A DNA stretch of 64,000 bases from Dietzia timorensis. GTDB taxonomy: Bacteria > Actinomycetota > Actinomycetes > Mycobacteriales > Mycobacteriaceae. The stretch is taken from the NCBI RefSeq assembly GCF_001659785.1, contig NZ_CP015961.1, forward strand, positions 3,472,001-3,536,000, in the 5' to 3' direction. Position 1 is the stretch's first letter; every line of letters starts with the position of its first letter. Position numbers and translations under genes: made by a program. The notes under the pieces are model-generated. The model searched no databases, was not told the DNA's origin, and worked only from the letters and a program-made list of their open reading frames with translations. Positions 27,598 through 36,638 of the stretch are shown piece by piece.

Positions 27598-28437
27598 ATG
27601 GCCGAAAATGCCCTTCCAACTGCAGAAACCGTGCTCCCGATCGCCGTCATCGGAGATGTACACGGGGCCGTCGCCTCTCTCGCCCATGGCGCCGCCCACG
27701 CCTTCTCCGCGGGCGTCCCCGCCCTCATACAGGTCGGCGACTATTGGCTGTACGAAAGCCGCTACGCGCGCAATAAGGTCGACCGCACACTTGAGTCCCT
27801 GGCCGCCGAGGCCGGCCTCGATCCGGACGAGATCCACCTCTACTTCTGCGACGGCAACCACGAACATTTCGACACCCTCGACCCGGACGCCGCACAGCCG
27901 GTTCCCCTGAGCGATCACGTCACCTACGTTCCCCGCGGCGTCGCCGTCACCATCGCTGAACAGCGGGTCGGGTTTTGCGGCGGCGCCGAATCCGTCGACC
28001 GCGCGCGGCGCACGCCCGGCATTCATTGGTGGCCCGAGGAACGGATGACGAAGCAACAGATAGACCGCGCCCTCGACATGGGGCCCATCGACATCCTCAT
28101 CACGCACGACACCTCGTCCGGAGTCTTCGAACGGCTCGCCGAGCGCGGCGGTCACCCGCTGGGCAAACTCGCCTTCGGCAAGACCGAGCGCGAGGCCATT
28201 ACCGAGATCCTCGCCGCGACGCAGCCGAAGTGGCACGTGCACGGCCATCACCACACATGGGGACTCTTCAGTACGACGAATGGTTCCGTAGCGACGACGA
28301 CGGTGTCCCTGGCGGCCGATGGCCGCGCGGGCGCGACCGCGCTGCTCGGCCGCGACTCGTCGGAGGCGTTCCCGGCGCCGGACCGCCGCGCCGGCCCGCC
28401 CCACGGCCTCGACCTCAGCGTCACGCCGGTTAAATGA
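27598..28437 (+). CDS. Cytoplasmic calcineurin-like metallophosphoesterase
   Basis: A 279-residue phosphoesterase without signal peptide. Metal-binding motifs are GDVHG (about residue 23), a glutamate or aspartate in QVGDYW, DGNHEHFD, ITHDTS and HVHGHHHTWG. Such proteins hydrolyse phosphoesters of nucleotides, RNA ends or phosphoproteins; the substrate is unknown. The ATG at 27598 gives the N-terminus just before the first metal motif. It lies between two wall hydrolase genes and is divergent from the first, with a bidirectional hairpin at its end. Confidence 0.85.
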   Translation: MAENALPTAETVLPIAVIGDVHGAVASLAHGAAHAFSAGVPALIQVGDYWLYESRYARNKVDRTLESLAAEAGLDPDEIHLYFCDGNHEHFDTLDPDAAQPVPLSDHVTYVPRGVAVTIAEQRVGFCGGAESVDRARRTPGIHWWPEERMTKQQIDRALDMGPIDILITHDTSSGVFERLAERGGHPLGKLAFGKTEREAITEILAATQPKWHVHGHHHTWGLFSTTNGSVATTTVSLAADGRAGATALLGRDSSEAFPAPDRRAGPPHGLDLSVTPVK

Positions 28438-28440
28438 CAC

Positions 28441-28480
28441 GATCGCCGCAGCTTCTCGTCAACGAGAAGCTGCGGCGATC
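28441..28480. terminator. Bidirectional terminator hairpin
   Basis: GATCGCCGCAGCTTCTCGT at 28441-28459 and its exact inverse at 28462-28480 form a 19-base perfect stem with a two-base loop. It lies between the convergent phosphoesterase and second NlpC/P60 genes and probably ends both messages. A strong T-run is lacking on either side. Confidence 0.8.
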
Positions 28481-28532
28481 CGTGTGTGTTCGCCCGGTGG
28501 CCGAGCGAATGGTGTCGAGCCAGCGCGAATGC

Positions 28533-29087
28533 CTAGAAGCGCACCGCGTTGTAGATCGGCATCGAGTCGATCGGGGCGTAGCTCACGGGCTGGCCCGCGC
28601 TCGGCGCGTTGAGGACCTGACCATCGCCGGCGTAGATGCCGACGTGGCTCGCGCCCTCGTAGAAGGTCACGAGGTCACCGGGCTGCAGGTCAGCGATATC
28701 GACCGGGGTGCCGGCAGCGGCCTGCTGCTCGGAGGTGCGCGGGATGTCGACGCCGGCCTGCTTGTAGGCCCAGGACGTCAGGCCGGAGCAGTCGAAGGCA
28801 TCGGGGCCGGTGGCGCCCCACACGTAGGGAGCGCCGATCTTGGTCTCGGCGGCGGAGAGCGCGGCCTGACCGGTGCCGTTCGAGGCGCCGGTGGCCTCTT
28901 CGAGCTGGCCGGCATTCTGCTCGATCTGCTCGGTGAGGCCGTTGACGAAATCGGTGACCTCTGCGGGCTGCGCCGAAGCGGCGCCTGCGCCGGTGAGCAT
29001 CGCGCCGCCGACGAGGAGGCCGGACACGGCCATGCGGCGGAAACGGACGGCGGCAGATGCGGTTGCAGTTGCGGAATGAGCTCCCAT
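28533..29087 (-). CDS. Secreted NlpC/P60 peptidoglycan hydrolase (paralogue B)
   Basis: A 184-residue exported wall hydrolase, shorter paralogue of the gene at 26613-27293. The ATG at 29087 follows GGAG by 9 bases. The signal peptide ends in GAASAQP; a 45-residue linker leads to the NlpC/P60 domain with YVWGATGPDAFDCSGLTSW (cysteine) and SHVGIYAGDG (histidine). Most of the last 110 residues are the same in both copies. The two probably have overlapping roles in cell separation and wall turnover. Confidence 0.92.
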   Translation of the reverse strand: MGAHSATATASAAVRFRRMAVSGLLVGGAMLTGAGAASAQPAEVTDFVNGLTEQIEQNAGQLEEATGASNGTGQAALSAAETKIGAPYVWGATGPDAFDCSGLTSWAYKQAGVDIPRTSEQQAAAGTPVDIADLQPGDLVTFYEGASHVGIYAGDGQVLNAPSAGQPVSYAPIDSMPIYNAVRF

Positions 29088-29109
29088 GATGAGGTCTCCT
29101 TCTTCTGGT

Positions 29110-29223
29110 CTAGCGGGCACGCCCAGGGATTGCCCGGGACGCGGTTTGTCTTGCGGCGGTGGGTTCGGGCGAACTCGCTAGATCGTGAACACCAACCGGA
29201 GCGTCACGAAACGGTAACAACGC
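29110..29223 (-). promoter_or_regulatory. Conserved leader/operator block upstream of NlpC/P60 gene B
   Basis: Second copy of the block seen at 27359-27423. It has GCGTCAC-GAAACG-GTAACAACG at 29202-29223, a candidate MtrA site. On the transcript side TCTAGCG (29110-29116 on the plus strand) pairs perfectly with CGCTAGA (29177-29183), enclosing about 60 bases and closing the same structure as in the other copy by different base pairs. Confidence 0.55.
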
Positions 29224-29329
29224 GATCACGCCAATGTCTACTCGCCCCGCAACCCGCATGTCTCCGCCGACTCCAATACCCCTCGGCCACCTCACGTCTC
29301 CCTCATTCCCGCAGGTCCCGAACGTTTCA

Positions 29330-29350
29330 CCCCATTTATGACGTCGGACG
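29330..29350 (+). repeat. Dispersed motif copy: TATGACGTCGG
   Basis: CCCCATTTATGACGTCGGACG in the long gap upstream of the second NlpC/P60 gene. The rest of this gap, 29351-29751, shows no gene that I can support; it is C-rich on the plus strand and has no clear hairpins. Confidence 0.5.
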
Positions 29351-29751
29351 CCCGCCATTCCACGGCCCTTCGCGCGCTCCGACCTCCTCAACAATTTCGA
29401 GCCCGCCATCACCGGCCGCCATACCTCCCTCCGGCGTCCATACCTGCGCCGATACGCCGCCACGCCCCCGGACAACGGCGGGCGCACCCCAACTCCGCAA
29501 CCGCAATCCGGCCGGCGCCCCATTCCCGATCCCGAAATCATCAAGACACCCTGAACGCGCGATAGCTCCTCCCTCACCATCTCGCCCCTCCAACACCCGT
29601 ACAGCCCTCACCACCGCCTAACCCCCTGCCGCCCTGGTCACGGTCGTCACCAGGCGCCCAGTACGACCGGATCTTGCAGCAGGTTCGAATTCATTCCGCC
29701 GATGGCCACGCGACCGTATGCTTAAAGGCATTCTTAGTGAGAGGCGGGGGA

Positions 29752-30306
29752 ATGAGGTTCATCACTATTGCTGCGGCCAGCGCGGTCTTGGCGCTCGGTT
29801 TGGCGGGTTGCGGAGCCGCCGAATCCGATCAGCCGGAAGACCCAATTTCGTCGATTACCAGCAGCGCTGCGAAGTCCACAACGACCGAAAGCAGTGCGCC
29901 AACTTCCTCTTCGAAAGCATCGGAATCCGACACGACCTCCACGGGTCTGCCCGAAGCAGATGCCCCAGAGCCCGCTGCGCCCGCCGCCGCTGATGCACCA
30001 ACTCCTCCGCCATTCATGAGCCCAGAGGACTTCGATCCCTACGGGCCGCCGAGATTCGTCCAATGCTGGGAAACCAATGCCGCAGTCATGTCGGATGGAT
30101 CGATCGTGACGGACATCGTCAATTGCGCACCAGAGACAGGTGATCCGGGGCTAGCTCCGCCTCGAGCTGACGGTTGCGTGGGACCCGCTGCAACCTGCGG
30201 CTACTACGACACGTACGGCAACCCGATCTGGGTCGACAAGGAAACCGGAGAGACTTCCCCTCGCTATTACGACGAGTTCGGCAACCCCACCATGGAGCCC
30301 AACTAG
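29752..30306 (+). CDS. Putative lipoprotein of unknown function
   Basis: A 184-residue exported lipoprotein. The ATG at 29752 follows GAGGCGGGGG. The signal peptide ends in the lipobox LAGC, then comes a serine/threonine- and proline/alanine-rich linker of about 75 residues, and a C-terminal domain of about 90 residues with four cysteines (CWETN, VNCAP, GCVGPAATCGYYD) likely to form two disulphides outside the cell. No family is recognised. The ending GNPIWVDKETGETSPRYYDE looks like a small beta domain. Confidence 0.7.
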   Translation: MRFITIAAASAVLALGLAGCGAAESDQPEDPISSITSSAAKSTTTESSAPTSSSKASESDTTSTGLPEADAPEPAAPAAADAPTPPPFMSPEDFDPYGPPRFVQCWETNAAVMSDGSIVTDIVNCAPETGDPGLAPPRADGCVGPAATCGYYDTYGNPIWVDKETGETSPRYYDEFGNPTMEPN

Positions 30307-30393
30307 CAAGATTCTGGCGACTCGAAGAATTTCGCCGGTGGGCTCGTATATTCTCCACGTACTTGCCAGACCGCCGCTACGAAGGAGATGTGC

Positions 30394-30822
30394 ATGCATT
30401 CGCGCCACCCGATCGCCACTCGACTTGTCGGTTCCGCGATCGTGTCAATTCCATTGCTGGCCTTCGGCGCCGGCGCGGCTTCGGCCGAACCGGGCCCCGT
30501 GACTCCGCCGAAGGGCATGCCGATGGTGGTCGACAACGTTCTCCAGCCAAGCAATCCGGACTTCTGGAATCCGGCGGCCGAAGGGACCCGAGTCCTCACT
30601 CCGCTTGAGGACGGCGACCAAGTCGCATGCTCGGCGGGCTTCACTCCTCCGGTCTCGTGCTCGAAGCTAAACATGAGCGACCTCTCTATGCCGCAGCGAG
30701 TTCTGGAGCACGTCGACATCCCCACCCTCGGCGGGCCGATCCGGGTGTGGATCGACGTGCCGCGCTGGGGCGACGGATCCACGGGCGAGCTGGGCGAGCA
30801 CCTCGTCTCGAACTTCGGCTAA
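30394..30822 (+). CDS. Small secreted protein of unknown function
   Basis: A 142-residue exported protein. A signal peptide ends in GAASAEP. The mature part has two cysteines (ACSAGF, VSCSKL) that may pair, and ends with WGDGSTGELGEHLVSNFG. GAAGGAG directly adjoins the ATG at 30388, so the ATG at 30394, 6 bases later, is the better start. The gene follows the lipoprotein gene in the same direction after 87 bases. No family is recognised. Confidence 0.65.
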   Translation: MHSRHPIATRLVGSAIVSIPLLAFGAGAASAEPGPVTPPKGMPMVVDNVLQPSNPDFWNPAAEGTRVLTPLEDGDQVACSAGFTPPVSCSKLNMSDLSMPQRVLEHVDIPTLGGPIRVWIDVPRWGDGSTGELGEHLVSNFG

Positions 30823-30880
30823 CCGACGCGGTGAGTTCCGCGAGCTTGGCACGCTGAACTCCCATTGCAATACTGGCGCC

Positions 30881-31342
30881 ATGGACGAAGTCTGGGTGCT
30901 GTGGGAAGACGAGGCTCCCAACCAGGCACCGCGCGTTGGGGTCAGCGTCGAGATCAGCGCCCGCTGGCACCCCGAGCCCGAATTCCTCCCGGCGTCGATG
31001 TGGTCGAGCGCGGACGACTTCGACTACTCGAGCGTCGACCGTGGCGTTCTGCTCATCTCTAGGAGGAGCAGCCTCTCCGTCGTCATGCCCGGTTGGGCCG
31101 TTGAATCGGGGCCGCCCCCTCCCGGGGTGCTCCAGCAGGACCGGTACCTGTGGATCGATACCGATTTTTCGCCCTCGTTCACGGCGACGATCGCCGCGAC
31201 GTGCCTCGTCTGCGTGCCCGCCGAAGATTTTTCAGACCCAAGGCCGGCGTCCGCAATAGTCGTGACCGACCGCGCTACTCCGCCCGAGGGCTTTCTGATC
31301 CTCCACCGATACATCAAGGTCACTACGTCTCGCGACTTCTGA
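30881..31342 (+). CDS. Hypothetical protein
   Basis: A 153-residue protein with many acidic and aromatic residues near the start (MDEVWVLWEDEAP). It has no signal or membrane segments and no domain that I recognise. The composition and codon use fit the host. A GCGCCATGG context replaces a clear ribosome site, so the start is uncertain. It is the last gene with host-like composition before the accessory island. Confidence 0.5.
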   Translation: MDEVWVLWEDEAPNQAPRVGVSVEISARWHPEPEFLPASMWSSADDFDYSSVDRGVLLISRRSSLSVVMPGWAVESGPPPPGVLQQDRYLWIDTDFSPSFTATIAATCLVCVPAEDFSDPRPASAIVVTDRATPPEGFLILHRYIKVTTSRDF

Positions 31343-31513
31343 GCCCGAGGTGTCCACGTGGAGGGCGTGCCCACCCGCCGCCGCGCGCGCTTGGCCCCGC
31401 TTGGCGATCCTCGCGAGTGCAGGCCTCACCGGTGGAACGAGGATTCTGCCTTCCTGCGCCCGGAGTAGCAGCTACGGCACGTCGATACGCGCCGTTCCTT
31501 GCTACGTTTTACG

Positions 31514-31846
31514 TCAACGCGCGAGTCCCAAAAACGCCATCAACGACCGTTCGACTTCTACGAGCAGTTCGGATGTCAGACGCCCGACGCGCGTCTGAAT
31601 GTTCGATCGCTGTACCGCAGTGAGCTTGTCGACCATCACATCGCTGTCCCGTTCGAGGCCCGAGATCGCATCGCGCTCACCCGGGATACGAATACGCAAC
31701 AAAGGTGCATCGACCAGCTGGCTAGTCATCGGCGCAACATCCACCGACTGGGTCGAATCGAAGAGGTCATCCTGCACGATGACGGCGGGCCTCGACTTGG
31801 GCGCGTACACGCCACCGGCGACAGTCCAGATCTCGCCGCGAATCAC
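31514..31846 (-). CDS. MazF/PemK-type endoribonuclease toxin
   Basis: A 110-residue toxin of the MazF/PemK fold that cuts RNA at short sequence motifs. Typical parts are RGEIWTVAG at the start, RPAVIVQDD, APMTSQ and the C-terminal DKLTAVQRSNIQTRVGRL. I chose the GTG at 31846 because it overlaps by four bases (GTGA) a TGA stop that ends an upstream frame closing in PWDDEA, as toxin genes commonly overlap antitoxin genes. That upstream frame is interrupted, so the toxin may be an orphan or silent. Confidence 0.85.
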   Translation of the reverse strand: MIRGEIWTVAGGVYAPKSRPAVIVQDDLFDSTQSVDVAPMTSQLVDAPLLRIRIPGERDAISGLERDSDVMVDKLTAVQRSNIQTRVGRLTSELLVEVERSLMAFLGLAR

Positions 31847-32046
31847 GCCTCGTCGTCCCAAGGCGCGGCTGTCGCCTGGCGCTCCAGATTGACAGGAATC
31901 GCCGGTGCAGTTTTACGAAATCGGCTTTTCTAAGCACTACCCGTCAAACTAACGGCTTCGTGCGCCATGACCAAGGCGCCGTTTGCTCGCACATTTGCCC
32001 GTAGTCCAGCGTTGAAAGTGACTTTGTCGACGAGCGACGGACCTAT
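31843..32046 (-). pseudogene. Interrupted antitoxin-like frame upstream of mazF
   Basis: The frame ending in TGA at 31843-31845 gives 28 codons with an acidic end (LERQATAAPWDDEA), then a TAG at 31930-31932; the same frame is open again above it to about 32046. The GTGA overlap with the toxin start supports the lower part being the end of the antitoxin. No proper start is seen downstream of the TAG. I infer a nonsense change in the antitoxin gene, but the upper part resembles no known family. Confidence 0.4.
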
Positions 32047-32384
32047 TTACCACTGAACTCCGTGCTCACTTGGTGTGTTTTAAACACTGCATTCAGCTTG
32101 AGAGGCGCTCATCCAATTTCCTGGTCTGTAGTTCTTTTTTGGCGTGCGAGAAGGAAGTGAAACTTGGCACGGGGACACGTGCAGACAACAAATATCCACA
32201 CCTACCGGCGAAAACGCTCCACCAGAGAAATGCTGCTAGCAACTAGTCGGGGTTCGCGGTTCCCGACATTGTCCAAACGCATCCGGTAGGCAGGAGACTG
32301 ACCTAGAATTCGTAGTAGGCAACACGTTCCAGCCTTGGCCAGCCCCTTCGAGACTAAGCGGCCCAAGAACACATTCACTGGACG
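32047..32384. other. Low-GC intergenic stretch
   Basis: No supportable gene. Base composition drops here and marks the left side of the accessory island. Only short open frames without start signals occur. Confidence 0.5.
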
Positions 32385-32399
32385 GTGGGAGTAGATGTA

Positions 32400-33059
32400 G
32401 TGTCAACGGACGATTCTCTCGATCCGATTTTTGAGGATAGGAACTCTCGGCGATTCGCACGGATTTACGACTCTATGAACGAACGCTCTGAACGCAAGCT
32501 CGAAAGCGTCCGCTCGGAACTCTTTCGGCACGTCACGGGCAACGTCGTCGAAATTGGACCGGGCACTGGGACAAACCTGCGATACTATAATATCGCCGAA
32601 CACGTAACTCTAGTTGAGCCGTACTCTGCTATGCGAAGGATCTTGTCCGCCCGTGTTGGCACCGCCCGAAACTCGAACTTATTCTCGATTGTCGACGGAC
32701 GAGCGGAAAGCATGCCTGCAGATTCGCAATCAATCGACACGGTCGTCTCGACGCTCGTGCTGTGTTCAGTTCCCGACTTGGACCGAACGCTTGCCGAAAT
32801 TCGGAGAATCCTTAAACCAAATGGCGCTCTGGTATTCCTAGAACACCATGTGGGCAATGGTATAAGAAGCAAGACCCAGCACGCCCTCACCCCGTTTATG
32901 AAGAAATACGCGGCGAACTGCCACTTAGACAGAAATACGCCTCAAGCTATATGCAACGCGGGCTTTTCCGTGCAATCCGTGGTCGCGGTCCCAAACGACC
33001 TGTCACTTCGCCTTTTACCAAGCTGGCCAATGACCGCTGGCATCGCGATCGCAGCGTGA
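32400..33059 (+). CDS. Class I SAM-dependent methyltransferase
   Basis: A 219-residue methyltransferase of the Rossmann type. Motif I is VVEIGPGTGTN, the acidic residue after strand 2 is in LVEPYSAM, and SIDTVVSTLVLCSVPD matches motif IV with the usual VLCSVPDLDRTLAEIRRILKPNG run seen in UbiE-like and thiopurine-like enzymes. The substrate is unknown. GGGAG lies 8 bases before the GTG at 32400, which I prefer to the GTG at 32385. GC content is about 50-55 percent, so it was probably acquired. Confidence 0.82.
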   Translation: MSTDDSLDPIFEDRNSRRFARIYDSMNERSERKLESVRSELFRHVTGNVVEIGPGTGTNLRYYNIAEHVTLVEPYSAMRRILSARVGTARNSNLFSIVDGRAESMPADSQSIDTVVSTLVLCSVPDLDRTLAEIRRILKPNGALVFLEHHVGNGIRSKTQHALTPFMKKYAANCHLDRNTPQAICNAGFSVQSVVAVPNDLSLRLLPSWPMTAGIAIAA

Positions 33060-33764
33060 GCGAGGTTTTACTTTTACCAGCGTCTGCAATTCATCCCTCC
33101 GTATTGTGGATGTTTCCACGCTGACGTCGACGCTGTCTTGCACCAAATGGAGAGTCGCTTCACAGAAGCGATGCATGGCTTTGTCACATCCATACTTTCA
33201 ACCAGCACTTTTTGGTACGCGGCTTGCCATTTGGCAATTTTCGCTCATGTTTGGTCGCCCCGGAGCGCACACGAAGCGCGATCGAATAACGCCGAGCCGG
33301 GCTTCATTGTTCGCCGCAGGATACGAACAAAAGAATTATCACTAGATCCTGCCTGGTGTGAGATCGTGGGGGTAACACCTTTGTGTCAGATCCAAGTAGC
33401 TTCATCAAGATCGAAGTTGCGATCGCTCAAAGGTGTCGGTGAGCACACAGCTATCCAACTCCCCCAACGCACGGTGGCACTTCATTTCGTGGCCTTAGAT
33501 CTGAACCAACTCGTGATTCAAAACGCAATTATCGGCTACCAAACACGCTCGCCGATTCCAGGAGCTTTTAGTTTCGGGTTGGAAAAGTTCGTTTCTGCGC
33601 AGTAGTCCCGATCTATGGATCGCGGGGAAACCAGCCAACTTTAGTGCGCTGAGAGGTAGCGAAGCGACGAGTGCTGACTGCGAACGGGGCGCGGTCGACG
33701 TTTGTTCGTATTTCCTTGATCCGTGCTCTTCCTGGGGGTAGCCCCGCGCGAATGCCGTCTCGCT
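33060..33764. other. Gene-poor stretch before the copper genes
   Basis: Over 700 bases with no gene I trust. An open frame at 33138-33605 lacks a ribosome site, contains no known motif and has irregular composition, so I treat it as chance or relic. The DNA remains lower in GC than the core. Confidence 0.5.
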
Positions 33765-35906
33765 TCAGCGCATATTGGCTTCGGGCCTGAGATCGATGCG
33801 CCGAAGGAGCTGGGCGTTAAGCGCGACGACGACAGTGGACAAAGACATTAGAATCGCGCCGACTGACATGGGCATGACGAAGCCGATGGGGGCGAGTACT
33901 CCTGCCGCAAGCGGCACGGAAATGAGGTTGTAGCCGGCGGCCCACCAAAGGTTTTGCTTCATCTTCCGGAACGCAGCGCGGGACAGTTGGATAACCGAGA
34001 GAACCGAGCGGGGGTCGGAGCTGGCGAGGATGACGCCGGCCGAGGCGATTGCGACGTCAGTGCCGGCCCCAATGGCGATGCCGACGTCAGCCTGAGCAAG
34101 GGCAGGGGCGTCGTTGACACCATCGCCGACCATCGCAACCTTCTTGCCCTCATGCTGGAGCGCGGCGACCTTAGCCGACTTGTCCTCGGGGCGTACACCG
34201 GCGAAGACACGGTCGATGCCAAGCTCCTGGCCCACCTCATTCGCGACGGCCTCGGCATCGCCGGTGATCATGACGACTTCGATGCCGAGCCGGTGCAGCG
34301 AGTCTACGGCGCGGCGGGATTCCGGGCGGACTTCATCGGCGAGCTTGAGGCCGCCGATCACCAAGCCATCACGAACGACGTGCAGGATGATCGCACCCTC
34401 CGCCCGCCAGGAGTCGGCAATGTCGACCTCGTTTTGTCCGGTTTCTTCCAGCAGTCGCGGACCACCGACGCGGATCTCCTGGCCGGACACGGTCGCGGTG
34501 ACACCGACCGCAGGAGAAGAGGAGAACCCGCTGGTCGCTGCGATGGCGAGATCCTTCTCTTTGGCCGCGGCGACGATGGCTTTCGCGAGTGGATGCTCGC
34601 TGTCGGCCTCTGCGGCAGCCGCCAGCGCGAGCACTTGATTAGCGTCTAGATCGGCGGCCGGCTCGACGCCGGTGACAGTGGGCTCGCCCTTTGTTAAGGT
34701 GCCGGTCTTGTCGAACAGAACCGCGTCGACCTGGCGCATCGACTCCAAGGCGAGGCGGTCCTTGATCAAAACGCCGCCACGGGCGGCACGCTCGGTGGCG
34801 ATGGAGACCACCAGCGGGATTGCCAGACCCAGGGCGTGGGGGCAAGCGATGACGAGGACAGTGATGGTGCGCACCACGGCATCGTCGGGGCTACCGACGA
34901 GCGTCCAGACGGCTGCGGTGATCAGGGCAGCGCCGAGTGCGAACCAGAACAATAAGGCCGCAGCGCGGTCGGCGATGCGCTGAGCCCGAGACGAGGAGCT
35001 CTGAGCCTCTGCGACTAGTCGATTGATGCCGGCGAGGGCAGTGTCATCGCCGGTGGCAGTGATCTTCACACGCAGGCCGGAGTCTGTGGCTACGGTGCCG
35101 GCAGTGACGGCGTCGCCTTCACCGCGAGCGACGGCGCGGGACTCGCCGGTGATCATCGATTCGTCCATGTCGGCACTTCCATCGACGACCCTGCCATCGG
35201 CAGGAACGCTGCCGCCGGGGCGAACGATGACGATGTCGCCGACGCGCAGATCGGCAGGGGCGATCGTGACGACGTCGTCACCCTCGACGCGCTCGGCCTC
35301 GTCGGGCAAGAGAGCGGCGAGGGAGTCGAGCGCCGACGTGGTCTGAGCCAGCGAACGCATTTCGATCCAGTGACCAAGCAGCATGATGACGATCAGCAGC
35401 GCCAGTTCCCACCAGAACTCAAGCTCATGATGGACAAGCCCGACCGTGGCCGCCCACGAAGCTAGGAACGCAACGGTAATCCCGAGCGCGATCAGCAGCA
35501 TCATCCCGGGCTGGCGACTCTTGACTTCGCTGACGGCGCCGCTGAGGAAGGGGCGTCCGCCCCAGACGTACATGACGGTGCCGAGCGCGCCGGCGACCCA
35601 GCCAGCCCAGCCAGGAACCGAGTAGCCCAGAAGCATGGCGAACATAGGGGAAAATACGACTACTGGGATCGCGATGAAGAGGTTGATCCAAAACAGACGT
35701 CGGAACTGGCCTACGTGGTCTCCGTGGCCCGCGTGACTGCCATGTCCAGCGTGATCACCGTGGCCGCTGTGATTCGCATGGTCGCCGTGGTGCATGGAGT
35801 GGCCCGCGTGTCCGGCATGCGCGTCGTGTGCCATGCGGGGCTGAGTGGACGCGACATCACCATGGTCGTAGTCCCGATGGTGTTGATGTGTGGACGGGTC
35901 CGTCAT
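33765..35906 (-). CDS. copB: Copper-exporting P1B-type ATPase (CopB-like)
   Basis: A 713-residue heavy-metal P-type ATPase that pumps copper (or silver) out of the cytoplasm. The first 66 residues are histidine-rich with many GHGDH repeats, a soluble metal-binding tail. The membrane metal site is CPH (355-357), typical of the CopB group rather than CPC. TGES (253-256), the phosphorylated Asp399 in DKTGTLTKG and GDGVNDAPAL are intact. The ATG at 35906 is the usual start. It follows the DUF1541 lipoprotein gene in the same direction, with a CsoR-type operator ahead of both. Confidence 0.92.
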   Translation of the reverse strand: MTDPSTHQHHRDYDHGDVASTQPRMAHDAHAGHAGHSMHHGDHANHSGHGDHAGHGSHAGHGDHVGQFRRLFWINLFIAIPVVVFSPMFAMLLGYSVPGWAGWVAGALGTVMYVWGGRPFLSGAVSEVKSRQPGMMLLIALGITVAFLASWAATVGLVHHELEFWWELALLIVIMLLGHWIEMRSLAQTTSALDSLAALLPDEAERVEGDDVVTIAPADLRVGDIVIVRPGGSVPADGRVVDGSADMDESMITGESRAVARGEGDAVTAGTVATDSGLRVKITATGDDTALAGINRLVAEAQSSSSRAQRIADRAAALLFWFALGAALITAAVWTLVGSPDDAVVRTITVLVIACPHALGLAIPLVVSIATERAARGGVLIKDRLALESMRQVDAVLFDKTGTLTKGEPTVTGVEPAADLDANQVLALAAAAEADSEHPLAKAIVAAAKEKDLAIAATSGFSSSPAVGVTATVSGQEIRVGGPRLLEETGQNEVDIADSWRAEGAIILHVVRDGLVIGGLKLADEVRPESRRAVDSLHRLGIEVVMITGDAEAVANEVGQELGIDRVFAGVRPEDKSAKVAALQHEGKKVAMVGDGVNDAPALAQADVGIAIGAGTDVAIASAGVILASSDPRSVLSVIQLSRAAFRKMKQNLWWAAGYNLISVPLAAGVLAPIGFVMPMSVGAILMSLSTVVVALNAQLLRRIDLRPEANMR

Positions 35907-35986
35907 AGCTAATCGCCTTCCCTCAGCGTTCCCCTCGATCAGGTCATTATTCTGGCCGTGGACCATGCAACGTCCCGGCGCTCGGC

Positions 35987-36583
35987 CTATGTGGCCAGCT
36001 GAATTTCACTTTCGACGACCCACTTGTGGTTGGTCATCGTCATGCCGTCTGCCTCGTAGTTGACCATGTAGACAGTCTCGTCGGTAGAGGAGTCGATGGT
36101 GGCCTTCGCGCCCTCCATGCCCTCCATGTGTTCGGCCTCTAGTGTGACCTCGGTTCCGTCGGCCAGCCGTTCGTCCCCGGCGTCCTTGATCTCCTCCTGC
36201 ACAACCCACTTGTGGTCATTGACCGGATCCCCGCCGGTGGTGGGCGTGTAGCTCACCGCATAGGTGTAGGTGTCAAAAGCGCCAGCGATAGTGGCCTTCG
36301 CGCCCTCCATGCCCTCCATGTGATCGGCTGTGAGCGTGACCTCAGTGCCCACCGGGAACTTCGGGGACGGAGCTTCCGTGATTCCCTCCGGGGCGGGCCC
36401 GCCGTCCATCGGATGCTCCATCGAAGAGTGATCCATCTCATTTTCGCTGCTCGCTGGAGCGCTGGTCAAACTGCCGCCTTCGTGGCCCTGGTGGCCCTGG
36501 CCGTCTTCGGTGCTGCAGCCAGCCAGTACCAGAGCTCCACCTAGGATTCCTGCGGTGATGGTCGTTATGAGGTGCTTTCGCAT
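35987..36583 (-). CDS. YdhK-family (DUF1541) lipoprotein
   Basis: A 198-residue exported lipoprotein with lipobox LAGC and a linker rich in His, Met and Gln/Glu (GQGHQGHEGG, MDHSSMEHPMDG), which could bind copper. Two tandem DUF1541 repeats follow, each with GTEVTL.A.HMEGMEGAKATI and ending in NDHKWVV or TNHKWVV. Such proteins are common beside copper ATPases. It is the first gene of the copper operon, 80 bases ahead of copB, and is probably involved in outside copper binding. Confidence 0.88.
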   Translation of the reverse strand: MRKHLITTITAGILGGALVLAGCSTEDGQGHQGHEGGSLTSAPASSENEMDHSSMEHPMDGGPAPEGITEAPSPKFPVGTEVTLTADHMEGMEGAKATIAGAFDTYTYAVSYTPTTGGDPVNDHKWVVQEEIKDAGDERLADGTEVTLEAEHMEGMEGAKATIDSSTDETVYMVNYEADGMTMTNHKWVVESEIQLAT

Positions 36584-36623
36584 GTGGTCTCCATGATTGA
36601 TTTGCCTGTCAATCTTCAGTGTA

Positions 36624-36638
36624 TACCCCCTGGGGGTA
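36624..36638 (-). promoter_or_regulatory. CsoR-type copper operator over the promoter
   Basis: TACCCCC-T-GGGGGTA is a perfect palindrome of the sort bound by the copper-sensing repressor CsoR. On the minus strand TATACA directly after it can be the -10 box. It lies 41 bases upstream of the lipoprotein ATG and should control the lipoprotein-copB operon. No csoR gene is in the island, so a chromosomal CsoR would have to act here. Confidence 0.8.

Noticed and set aside
29110-29223. A ydaO-type c-di-AMP riboswitch ahead of the NlpC/P60 genes
   Set aside because: That class is common before such genes, but I could not find its conserved blocks on the transcribed strand; only a shared unassigned block is claimed.
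33138-33605. 155-codon frame in the island
   Set aside because: No ribosome site, no motif and irregular composition.
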